A stretch of DNA of 20,528 bases from Lachnoclostridium sp. UBA1241 (GTDB lineage Bacteria; Bacillota; Clostridia; Lachnospirales; Lachnospiraceae), in NCBI GenBank assembly GCA_002308955.1, contig DBWJ01000110.1:1-20528 (forward strand), read 5' to 3'. A model generated the notes under the pieces. The model was given only the letters and a program-made list of their open reading frames with translations, was not told the origin of the DNA and ran no database searches. Positions 14,260-20,528 of the stretch are shown piece after piece (position 1 is the first letter of the stretch; every line of letters begins with the position of its first letter). A program made the position numbers and the translations under genes.

Positions 14260-14366
14260 GTGTGGATCCCCCTGTATAAACTATTCTAGATAGCGAGATG
14301 TCCCTCACCTTTCGCTTAACGCAATACCGCGCTATATCGTACAATTTTGCAACGATTTAGCGTCGT

Positions 14367-15791
14367 TTAATGCTTCATAAACAACTCATTTGCAGTTATA
14401 ACGGCCTGTATTCTTCCGGAATAAATTCCATCTTTTAATCCATATGTTGTTACAAGGATTGGATGAATAGAGTATTTTGTTTTTGAAAGAGTCTTTAGTG
14501 AAACTATTTTGTTGCGTAGTGATTCATCATCTTTTCCTGTATATGAATACTCACTTATTGAATACTTCATCTCACAAAGATTTATTATCCGATCGTTTCT
14601 TACTATTACCATGTCTATCTGAGCGCCTTTAACATCGGATGCTTTATCTGCACGGGTGGCCCACGAATGTACTTCCGTCAGTACGCCTGAAATTCCCAAT
14701 CCTGCTTTTATCTCATAGATATGGTCAAAGCACACCCTTTCAAAAGCAAGGCCGCACCACGTATTCCTTACAGAAGTGTCGGTTTTTATCGCCCAATAGT
14801 GCTCATCCACCTTCTTTTTTTGTAGAAATTGGAAATAAAAGATAGTATAGAAGTCTGTCAGTTGATATAACGCGTCTTTCGTCTTCTTTCCTAAAATTGT
14901 ATACTTTCTAATAAAGTCACAGCTAATCAGTTCATCAAGTATTTTGGTTAAATAACCTGAGTTCGGCACCCCGGTTTCTTCAGCAATTTCATTTCGGAGC
15001 AAACCTTTTTTCTTCTTTGCCAAAACCGTAACTATATCTATGTAATTCTGTGGATTCTTAAATAATGAGGCATATAAATATTTAAACTCATCCTTCAGCG
15101 GAGCATCCTCAGCAAAAAACATCTCGTCAATGTTTTGAGCCACACTACGTCCTTTCTTTATAAGAGACCAATAATACGGGATTCCTCCGATTGCCATAAA
15201 CATCTCGAGAATGTCATATCTGCTGATGCTTATACCTTTCGATTTAAGGTATTCCTCACATTCACACAATTTGAAAGGTCTAAGATATATCTGACCGCTC
15301 AGTCGGTTATACAACCCACCCTTGTTATGTATTATTCTATCGAGCATCCATGAAGTGGCAGATGCGCACACAACAAGAACCACGTCGTTACGGGCACTAG
15401 CCCACCCATTCCAGAAGTTCTCAAGCGCAACCAGGAAGCCACTCTTTTGCGTGTCCATCCAAGATAGTTCATCGATAAACAATACTTTCTTATTTCTCGA
15501 TGATTTTTCTACAAGATCTTTTAATAGTTCGAAGGCATCTAACCAATTTGTTGGCATAATGCCAACTTTCAGGCCTGCCCGCCTAATAGAAGAAGTAAAT
15601 GCCTGAATCTGCTCTTTTCGTCCGCCATTAGCCAGCCCAGAGTGTTCAAATGTAAGCATATTTCCATAAGTCTGACGTATCAAATATGTTTTTCCAACAC
15701 GACGCCTACCATATACTGCTATGAATTGTGCTTCCTCTGCCCGGAGTGCATCAAGGAGCATTTTCTTTTCTCTTTCTCTTGATATCAACAT
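14367..15791 (-). CDS. AAA ATPase with DUF234-type C-terminal domain
   Basis: The start is placed at ATG 15791 (474 aa), since GAGG lies upstream and the promoter is just beyond; the open frame extends to 15869 but that would cover the promoter. The protein begins MLISREREKKML, as archaeal-type ATPases of this class do. Walker A is GRRRVGKT (28-35), Walker B is KVLFIDELSWMD (about 102-111). A winged-helix region follows (LLRNEIAEETGVPNSGYLTKILDEL, about 290-315). The C-terminal DUF234 part has D393 in QIDMVIV and E407-x-K409 in LCEMKYS, a PD-(D/E)XK nuclease-like pattern. Such proteins are widespread, often near mobile or defence genes; their job is poorly known. It is monocistronic here, between a terminator and a 107-base gap. 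Confidence 0.88.
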   Translation of the reverse strand: MLISREREKKMLLDALRAEEAQFIAVYGRRRVGKTYLIRQTYGNMLTFEHSGLANGGRKEQIQAFTSSIRRAGLKVGIMPTNWLDAFELLKDLVEKSSRNKKVLFIDELSWMDTQKSGFLVALENFWNGWASARNDVVLVVCASATSWMLDRIIHNKGGLYNRLSGQIYLRPFKLCECEEYLKSKGISISRYDILEMFMAIGGIPYYWSLIKKGRSVAQNIDEMFFAEDAPLKDEFKYLYASLFKNPQNYIDIVTVLAKKKKGLLRNEIAEETGVPNSGYLTKILDELISCDFIRKYTILGKKTKDALYQLTDFYTIFYFQFLQKKKVDEHYWAIKTDTSVRNTWCGLAFERVCFDHIYEIKAGLGISGVLTEVHSWATRADKASDVKGAQIDMVIVRNDRIINLCEMKYSISEYSYTGKDDESLRNKIVSLKTLSKTKYSIHPILVTTYGLKDGIYSGRIQAVITANELFMKH

Positions 15792-15802
15792 TTTCAATAC
15801 CT

Positions 15803-15835
15803 CGCTAAATCTATTAAAAAATGTGACTTTTAGCG
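15803..15835. repeat. Inverted repeat CGCTAAA / TTTAGCG at the ATPase transcription start
   Basis: CGCTAAA at 15803-15809 and TTTAGCG at 15829-15835 are exact inverted copies separated by 19 bases, spanning the predicted start of transcription. A further ACGCTAAA (minus strand) lies just after the gene's stop near 14355-14363. An operator is possible. Confidence 0.35.
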
Positions 15836-15836
15836 T

Positions 15837-15865
15837 AGTATACCATAGTTTATTCTTCTTTTCAA
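15837..15865 (-). promoter_or_regulatory. Promoter of the ATPase gene
   Basis: On the minus strand TTGAAA (15865-15860) and TATACT (15842-15837) are spaced by exactly 17 bases. Start of transcription is predicted near 15830, about 40 bases before ATG 15791. It lies between the terminator of the preceding gene and the ATPase gene, so that gene is probably its own unit. Confidence 0.65.
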
Positions 15866-15897
15866 CCACTATGCTTTTAGTTCTGATCTACACTCTG

Positions 15898-15925
15898 ATA
15901 AAAAGAGCCGGTCTTATGACCGGCC
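15898..15925 (-). terminator. Rho-independent terminator after the immunity gene
   Basis: On the minus strand GCCGGTC, loop ATAA, GACCGGC (15924-15907) is followed by TCTTTTTATC. The 7-bp GC-rich stem and U-run make a strong terminator, 19 bases beyond the stop at 15944. It separates the glpK-side run from the ATPase gene. Confidence 0.85.
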
Positions 15926-15943
15926 CTCCTTGGCGTCCTTAAG

Positions 15944-16525
15944 CTACTGATGCATCAGATCAAACAGCAGCTGCTGGTGCACGTTGGCGTCACCTTTTTT
16001 GATGTATTTGATGTTTTCTCCACCGCCCAAAGCAAGCGCAGGAACGAAGAAGAATATTTCGTCATGGGTAAGCGGGCCGAGAGTGTCCAAAGCCTCATTG
16101 TAGAGGCTCTCGCGAAGCACGCCCTCCTTGATATCTTCCTCGATGATATAGTCCTCAAAGAACTCCTGATACGAATACGCGCACACATCGATTCTGCTGT
16201 AATGGATGTTCAAAAGAGCGATGTCATTTTCCGTATCATCGAGCTTACGATAATAGAAGATGTCGCCGAACGCCGTCACCATGATCGGAATCTTGCTGAA
16301 ATCCCGGCCGCCGAGCCATGTGTAGAGACTGCTCATGTAATCTCTGGGGTCGACCACTTTCAAAAGGCCGTTGCCGTAATCGCCGAACCCGTAATTCTCC
16401 CAAAGATACATAATCTCCGGCGGAAGCATCTGCCGGCCGAAATTCAGCAAGGTCTCATCCGGCTTCGTTAACTCCCCGCCGGGTTCGTAAATCTCCAAAA
16501 AACGTTTAATCATTTCCGGTTCCAT
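15944..16525 (-). CDS. Tdi1/DUF1851-type immunity protein (GAD-like N-terminus)
   Basis: The 193-aa protein matches the two-part layout of T6SS-type Tdi1 immunity proteins. The N-terminal GAD-like half has LPPEIMYLWENYGFGDYGNGLLKVVDP (34-60). The DUF1851-type C-terminal half contains LGPLTHDEIFFFVPALALGGGENIKYIKKGDANVH (149-183), the most conserved stretch of that family. Known members neutralise polymorphic toxins delivered by neighbouring cells. No toxin gene lies beside it, so it appears to be an orphan immunity gene. AGGGG precedes ATG 16525. It is the last gene before the terminator at 15898-15925 and probably read from upstream genes. Confidence 0.8.
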   Translation of the reverse strand: MEPEMIKRFLEIYEPGGELTKPDETLLNFGRQMLPPEIMYLWENYGFGDYGNGLLKVVDPRDYMSSLYTWLGGRDFSKIPIMVTAFGDIFYYRKLDDTENDIALLNIHYSRIDVCAYSYQEFFEDYIIEEDIKEGVLRESLYNEALDTLGPLTHDEIFFFVPALALGGGENIKYIKKGDANVHQQLLFDLMHQ

Positions 16526-16567
16526 CTTGTTCTGTCCCCTTTCGTTCGTCTTAATTGTGCCGGATAA

Positions 16568-17074
16568 TTACCACAATTCCTTCACCAAACAGAGCGTCAG
16601 GTCATCGTCGTTTTTGCACCCCTCGCCCTTTTCTAAAACGCGCTCCTCATAGTAGACCCCGGCGCCGTCAGGGACGTATCCGCGTAAGGCGTAGAATCGC
16701 TGTGCCGGGCCGTACTCCGCGTTCAGGCAGACATCCAGATAAATCTTCGTATTCACGCGGCGCGCCAGCTCTTCGGCGCAATCCATAAGCTTGGTGGCGA
16801 TTCCCTTGCGGCGGTACGGTTCGAACACCACCAGGTCGCAAATCCCGGGAAGCCCCTGATTCTTCAGGGCGCCCCACCTGCATTGATAAAACAGAAACAC
16901 GTACCCCGCAACCCGGTTGTCATAAAGCGCCAGCAGGGCTGCGCACTCGCCGCCATCCTGAAAATCAAGCTGTCGGTTAAGATAATCGGCAAATGCCACG
17001 GTTTCATCGTTATCCGCCTTGCAGATGGCCGGAATGTCCGTGCGTGTCATCTGCCGTACTTCAATCTTCTGCAT
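16568..17074 (-). CDS. GNAT family N-acetyltransferase
   Basis: The 168-aa protein shows VRQMTRTDIPAICKAD at the start, the acetyl-CoA loop EPYRRKGIATKLMDCAEE (R-R-K-G-I-A) at about residues 90-107, and AEYGPAQRFYALRGYVPDGAGVYY near the end, the usual N/E-x-x-A-x-x-F-Y-x-x-x-G-Y/F element. It is complete and cytoplasmic, with unknown acceptor. ACGGAG precedes ATG 17074 with 71 bases separating it from the membrane-protein gene upstream. Confidence 0.88.
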   Translation of the reverse strand: MQKIEVRQMTRTDIPAICKADNDETVAFADYLNRQLDFQDGGECAALLALYDNRVAGYVFLFYQCRWGALKNQGLPGICDLVVFEPYRRKGIATKLMDCAEELARRVNTKIYLDVCLNAEYGPAQRFYALRGYVPDGAGVYYEERVLEKGEGCKNDDDLTLCLVKELW

Positions 17075-17145
17075 GTTGTGCTCCGTTCAAAAACTTGGTT
17101 AACCCGCCGGTCTTTCACCGGGCTGTTCCTTTCGAAAGACACCTG

Positions 17146-17988
17146 TTAAATCTTAATCTTTCCTCCGGATCCATCTATAGAATTCTCATTCTCTCCTTCG
17201 GATTCATTTGAAGAATCGGGTGTCCCATTTGCCGCGTTAATGAGCGCAATCAGCGATTCGGCTGCTTTCCGTTCGCCGTTTCGCATGACCAGATTTGCTA
17301 TCAGAAGCGATGCCACGCTGAGCATAACACCGAATATGAGCAAAATCATTGCCGATATGATCAGATAGAGCGCTACGGCGATTCCGGCCCGCCCCTCGGG
17401 TGGATTGCTCGGTACCTCGTCAATGCCGCTTGTGTAGTATGCGAAGATCCAGCCTACGGTAACCGCGATTGCGAGAAGTATTAAGGTTACGACGCATCGG
17501 CGAATCTGGGCGCCCCAGACGCTTCCGGACTGCGGGCGAATGCTTTCCGAAAGGCGGCGCATGGCAACCAGATAGCTGAACATGCGAACCACCGCGAGAA
17601 CCGCGAGGAATGCCGTCAGGCCGCCGTACACCCAGGAAATCCAACCGTATGAATCAGAGCCACCGAACATGCTCATCGGTATTCCGGCGATTCCGGCCAA
17701 GGCAAAGCCCACCGCCATAATGTAGGAAAAGTTGACGGACCACTCGAATCCCGGACTGAGCTTGCTCATCTCCTTCCGGTAACCGATGCCGATATAAAAC
17801 TGAACGGCTGCCCCGAGGAAGATAACGGCAAGGGCACCCCATGCCGCTCCGAGCATAATCGCGACAGCACATGCCCCGGCCATGGGCCAGGCATACTTCG
17901 AAGGTCCCTTGTGATACCGCCCCTCTAAAAGCTGCCGCAGCTTCTCCAGTTCCGTCGGTTCCCAACTTTTGACCTCTGTTTGTTTCAT
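17146..17988 (-). CDS. Multi-pass membrane protein, unknown function
   Basis: The 280-aa protein has a short soluble N-terminus, about six hydrophobic segments (around residues 32-68 as one or two, 88-108, 118-142, 164-186, 203-222 and 224-238), and a polar C-terminus rich in Asn, Ser, Glu and Gly that ends in GGKIKI. No family motif is recognised. AAGGGGG stands just before ATG 17988, and the gap to the MGMT-fusion gene is 19 bases, so they share a transcript. Function cannot be assigned. Confidence 0.75.
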   Translation of the reverse strand: MKQTEVKSWEPTELEKLRQLLEGRYHKGPSKYAWPMAGACAVAIMLGAAWGALAVIFLGAAVQFYIGIGYRKEMSKLSPGFEWSVNFSYIMAVGFALAGIAGIPMSMFGGSDSYGWISWVYGGLTAFLAVLAVVRMFSYLVAMRRLSESIRPQSGSVWGAQIRRCVVTLILLAIAVTVGWIFAYYTSGIDEVPSNPPEGRAGIAVALYLIISAMILLIFGVMLSVASLLIANLVMRNGERKAAESLIALINAANGTPDSSNESEGENENSIDGSGGKIKI

Positions 17989-18007
17989 TCTTCTGCCCCC
18001 TTTTCTG

Positions 18008-18667
18008 TTACCGGTCTGTGCCGCATTCCGTGACGGCCGGACCGGTCTTCCACTGATATTTCTGCAGGTCTACCTTGCCATTTGCAACCTCCACACCTTC
18101 CGCAAGGAGCAGTTTCTCCTGCGCGCCTGCTCCGCCAAATGCGAAGCTTCCGGAGCACTCTCCGGCTGCATTCAGAACACGGTGACACGGAATAACTCCC
18201 GGTTCGGGATTTTTGTGAAGCGCATTGCCGACGGCGCGTGCCATTTTCCGGTCGCCCGCCAGTTCCGCAATCTGCGCATAGGTTGCGACCTTTCCGTACG
18301 GAATCTTTTTAACCGCCTCGTAAATCCTTGTCGCGGGACTGTCGCTTATGAGGTCGTAGCTCTCGGCGATCATCAGCCGGATGTCTTTCTCCGGGATGCT
18401 TCCGTCAAGAATGACCGTGTTCCAATGCTCCTTGTTCTGATGATATCCGGGCTGCACGGACGGGTATATGCTCCGCCAGAACATGGCCCGCATCGGCTCC
18501 GCTTTCACATTCAGGTTGACGTAGCCGTCCTTCTCGTAGGTCCAAAGGAACGCCTTCTTATTGCCCTTATACCGCACGAGCTGCCAGTTCGCGTCATGGA
18601 ACGGAGCTTCCTGATACGCGCCCGGGAAGGACAGCCCGTATTGCAGCGCTTCCTCTCTGGTTTTCAT
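18008..18667 (-). CDS. YjbR/MmcQ domain fused to methylated-DNA-cysteine methyltransferase
   Basis: The 219-aa protein joins two domains. Residues 1-105 are a YjbR/MmcQ fold: YGLSFPGAYQEAPFHDANWQLVRYKGNKKAFLW, then NLNVKAEP and YHQNKEHWNTVILDG. Residues 111-205 are the DNA-binding and catalytic part of O6-alkylguanine-DNA alkyltransferase: RIYEAVKKIPYGKVATYAQIAELAG, RAVGNALHKNP, and the active-site VIPCHRVL with Cys161. The Cys is present, so it should accept alkyl groups from guanine rather than being an inactive alkyltransferase-like protein. The usual N-terminal domain of MGMT is absent, replaced by YjbR. GAAAGGAG lies before ATG 18667. The fusion is, to my knowledge, found in other Clostridia. 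Confidence 0.88.
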   Translation of the reverse strand: MKTREEALQYGLSFPGAYQEAPFHDANWQLVRYKGNKKAFLWTYEKDGYVNLNVKAEPMRAMFWRSIYPSVQPGYHQNKEHWNTVILDGSIPEKDIRLMIAESYDLISDSPATRIYEAVKKIPYGKVATYAQIAELAGDRKMARAVGNALHKNPEPGVIPCHRVLNAAGECSGSFAFGGAGAQEKLLLAEGVEVANGKVDLQKYQWKTGPAVTECGTDR

Positions 18668-18691
18668 AGGGTGTCTCCTTTCGAAAGGAAT

Positions 18692-19720
18692 TCAGAGTCC
18701 GCCGCTGAGAATTGCGTCAATGATGGTCTTGCCGACCTTGAAATTGTTCTTCATTGCCGTATCGAAAATGTCGAGGGCTTCGCCCTGCTCGTCCTCGGTG
18801 GCCCGCTTTTCGAAGCTCGAGTCCCAGATGGATTCCGGGAAATCCCCGTCCATGAAGATGTCGACATTCACGCTGTCGCGAAGCACAATGTAGCGGTCGA
18901 GCAGCCCGAAGCGCTCGATTACTTTCGTGATTGCCATATCCTCCATCTCCGTCGTTGCAAACGGGTCCTCGCACCCATACGCGGCAACTTTCGCAAGCGC
19001 ATTTGCGTGATCGTACCTGCCCTTCCAGAAGTTGTCGCCCGTGACGCCGGTTCCGCGAAGCACCTTCGGATCCCGGTCCGCCCATGCTTCGCCGGCAAAT
19101 GCCTCGCGCATGTAGTTCCTGGTTTTCTCCGTCGTTTCGAGCTTCACATCCTTTACCAGCTCATAAACGCGGCTCGTCAGCTCGGGGTTCAGCCTGATAA
19201 CGGACAGCGCGTCGTGGTCATTTTCCCGAAACCACGTCACGTCCTTTTCATCCTTCATCTCGCGCGGGTCGGCATGGTGCCCGAGGTCATAATCCACCGT
19301 CGCCGTCAGGACGAAAACGTCGCCCATGACACCGTACCCGACCGCGCTCCCGGCGCATCCGGTGGAAATGACATACGCCTTCGAAAAATCGAACCGCTCA
19401 TCGCCGAGAAGCATCGCAGTGTTGAGCGAGGAATCGACCTTTCCCATCCCCGTCAGGAAAAGCGCAACGCCGTTTTTGACATACAGCCTGCAGCTATCGG
19501 GCGCTCCCGAAATCTTATATTCCGTGCCGCCGCGGACGTACTCCTCGTAGTAATACTGCGCTTCGCCCGCTGTATCGCCCGTCATCTCTCCGACTTCGAA
19601 TTTCGGAAGAATCAGCACCTTAATCTGCACTTTGCCGGGTTTTCTTCCGAGGCAGACACATGTCACCGCGAGCCCGAGGCAAAGTAAAGAAAGGATAACG
19701 ATTGCCGCCGTTTTCTTCAT
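18692..19720 (-). CDS. Purine nucleoside permease-like protein (NUP family), membrane-anchored or secreted
   Basis: The 342-aa protein begins with a signal or anchor peptide, AAIVILSLLCLGLAVTCVCLG (about 5-25), then VKVLILPKFEVGEMTGDTAGEAQYYYEEYV and FLTGMGKVDSSLNTAMLLGD, typical of the NUP family (PF06516). STGCAGSAVGYGVMGDVFV and VTGDNFWKGRYDHANALAKVA are further family motifs. Despite the name, members have a nucleoside-phosphorylase-like fold and are soluble apart from the N-terminus. It may process or bind purine nucleosides outside the cell membrane. Cys in LAVTC is not in a proper lipobox. GAGG precedes ATG 19720. The gap to glpK is 59 bases. Confidence 0.85.
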   Translation of the reverse strand: MKKTAAIVILSLLCLGLAVTCVCLGRKPGKVQIKVLILPKFEVGEMTGDTAGEAQYYYEEYVRGGTEYKISGAPDSCRLYVKNGVALFLTGMGKVDSSLNTAMLLGDERFDFSKAYVISTGCAGSAVGYGVMGDVFVLTATVDYDLGHHADPREMKDEKDVTWFRENDHDALSVIRLNPELTSRVYELVKDVKLETTEKTRNYMREAFAGEAWADRDPKVLRGTGVTGDNFWKGRYDHANALAKVAAYGCEDPFATTEMEDMAITKVIERFGLLDRYIVLRDSVNVDIFMDGDFPESIWDSSFEKRATEDEQGEALDIFDTAMKNNFKVGKTIIDAILSGGL

Positions 19721-19779
19721 AAATCGACCTCACTTGTATTGCTTTGCAAATTGCACCGCAGCCGGTACCGCTCCTGCCT

Positions 19780-20528
19780 TTATAAAAGCGTCTTCACGGC
19801 TTCCTTCCAGCCTTTGATGCGTTCGTCACGCTCCGCATCGCTCATCCCGGGATGGAACACCGTCTCACCGGCGCCGTTACCAAGGTCGGACTCATCCGCC
19901 CAGAAACCGGTGGCAAGTCCGGCAAGATAGGCAGCCCCGAGTGCCGTCGTCTCCACGCAGGCGGGTCTCACCACGCGTGTGTTGCTGATGTCGGCCTGCG
20001 TCTTTACGAGGTAATTGTTCACGCTTGCGCCGCCGTCAACGCGAAGGGTTCCGACGGGACTTTTCGCATCCTGCTCCATGGCGGTCACGATGTCATTTAC
20101 CTGATATACGATGGCGTCGAGCGCCGCGCGGATGATGTGATACCGGCCGACACCGCGCGTTAATCCGGTGATGATTCCTTTCGCCTCAGGCTTCCAGTAC
20201 GGAGCGCCCAGCCCGGTAAATGCGGGGACGATGTAGCAGCCGTTCGTGTCCTTCACCTTTTCCGCAAGCTCCTCGGTTTCCGCCGCGGACGAAATCAATC
20301 CGACTTCATCCCGAAGCCACTGCACCACGGCGCCGCCCATGAAAACCGAACCCTCGAGCGCGTACGTCACTTTGCCGCCGCGTCCCCAGGCGATGGTTGT
20401 AACGAGGCCGTTCTCCGAAAGAATCGGCGTCTCGCCGGTGTTCATGAGGAGGAAGCATCCCGTTCCGTAAGTGTTCTTGATATCGCCGACGCCGAATGCC
20501 CTCTGCCCGAACAGCGCCGACTGCTGGT
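19780..20528 (-). CDS. glpK: Glycerol kinase, C-terminal part (gene runs off window)
   Basis: The frame is open from the window edge to the TAA-type stop at 19780 and encodes about 249 residues, half of a glycerol kinase (usually near 500 aa). Near the edge, QQSALFGQRAFGVGDIKNTYGTGCFLLMNTGE is the FGGY-kinase ATP-binding signature. Later motifs are AYALEGSVFMGGAVVQWLRD, PAFTGLGAPYW, and LRVDGGASVNNYLVKTQADI. It phosphorylates glycerol to sn-glycerol-3-phosphate with ATP in the cytoplasm. The start lies beyond 20528. No glpF or glpD is seen; the next gene is the NUP-like one, so no glycerol operon is evident on this side. Confidence 0.95.
   Translation of the reverse strand, partial: QQSALFGQRAFGVGDIKNTYGTGCFLLMNTGETPILSENGLVTTIAWGRGGKVTYALEGSVFMGGAVVQWLRDEVGLISSAAETEELAEKVKDTNGCYIVPAFTGLGAPYWKPEAKGIITGLTRGVGRYHIIRAALDAIVYQVNDIVTAMEQDAKSPVGTLRVDGGASVNNYLVKTQADISNTRVVRPACVETTALGAAYLAGLATGFWADESDLGNGAGETVFHPGMSDAERDERIKGWKEAVKTLL

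Noticed and set aside
15792..15869. Upstream ATG at 15869 as start of the ATPase
   Set aside because: The TTGAAA-N17-TATACT promoter lies inside that extension, and ATG 15791 has GAGG and a typical family start.
2820..17074. Integron-like cassette array, given short acetyltransferase and kinase genes in one direction
   Set aside because: No repeated attC-like elements or integrase were seen between genes; the intergenic regions are short and unlike each other.
17131..18686. CTTTCGAAAG palindromes at 17131-17140 and in CCTTTCGAAAGG at 18676-18689
   Set aside because: They sit at ribosome binding sites or gene ends, and two copies of a short palindrome are expected by chance; no repeat family was seen.
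17969..19687. 572-codon plus-strand open frame
   Set aside because: It is antisense to the alkyltransferase-fusion and NUP genes, both with clear family motifs; it has no recognisable protein character.

Overview
The window looks like chromosomal DNA of a Gram-positive Clostridia member, probably Lachnospiraceae or a related gut or rumen anaerobe. This is inferred from strong GGAGG-type ribosome binding sites, TTGAAA-N17-TATRAT promoters, mid-range GC, several small-molecule modifying enzymes, and large secreted proteins of a type common in that group. The species cannot be named from the sequence. No rRNA, tRNA or CRISPR array was seen, and no gene-free stretch exceeds about 180 bases.

Layout. 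Bases 1-849 carry two overlapping plus-strand genes: the 3' end of a phosphodiester glycosidase (NAGPA-like) gene and a small membrane protein. Everything after that is on the minus strand, so it reads from right to left. At the junction (about 843-907) there is a small fragment that resembles the start of an IS3-type transposase, with a hairpin that buries its ribosome binding site.

Minus strand, right to left. (a) 20528-15944: glycerol kinase (cut by the window edge), a secreted or anchored purine-nucleoside-permease-like protein, a YjbR/MmcQ plus O6-alkylguanine-DNA methyltransferase fusion, a multi-TM protein, a GNAT acetyltransferase and a Tdi1/DUF1851-type immunity protein, closed by a strong terminator at 15898-15925. 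(b) 15791-14367: an AAA ATPase with a DUF234-type nuclease-like C-terminus and its own promoter. (c) 14259-11225: GNAT, SAM methyltransferase, a 59-aa conserved-looking small protein, an HD-domain plus aminoglycoside-phosphotransferase-like fusion, and a 23-aa ORF. (d) 11108-2365: two very large cell-surface proteins that share a C-terminal module and TPVTGD anchor-like tail, with a phosphotransferase-like gene between them, then a GNAT and an unknown protein. These genes are tightly packed and may be one transcript from a good promoter at 11143-11171, which has a perfect 17-bp direct repeat with 20-bp period just upstream. (e) 2288-951: a miniature Phd-like antitoxin lacking its central segment, then a protein with an N-terminal segment resembling the RRXRR motif known from IscB proteins.

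The best candidates for something undescribed are the surface-protein locus with its direct-repeat promoter, the RRXRR-like fusion protein with a structured leader, and the internally deleted Phd antitoxin. Three small genes (59, 59 and 23 codons) were found by reading the strand directly. All functional assignments rest on recognised motifs; no database search was possible.
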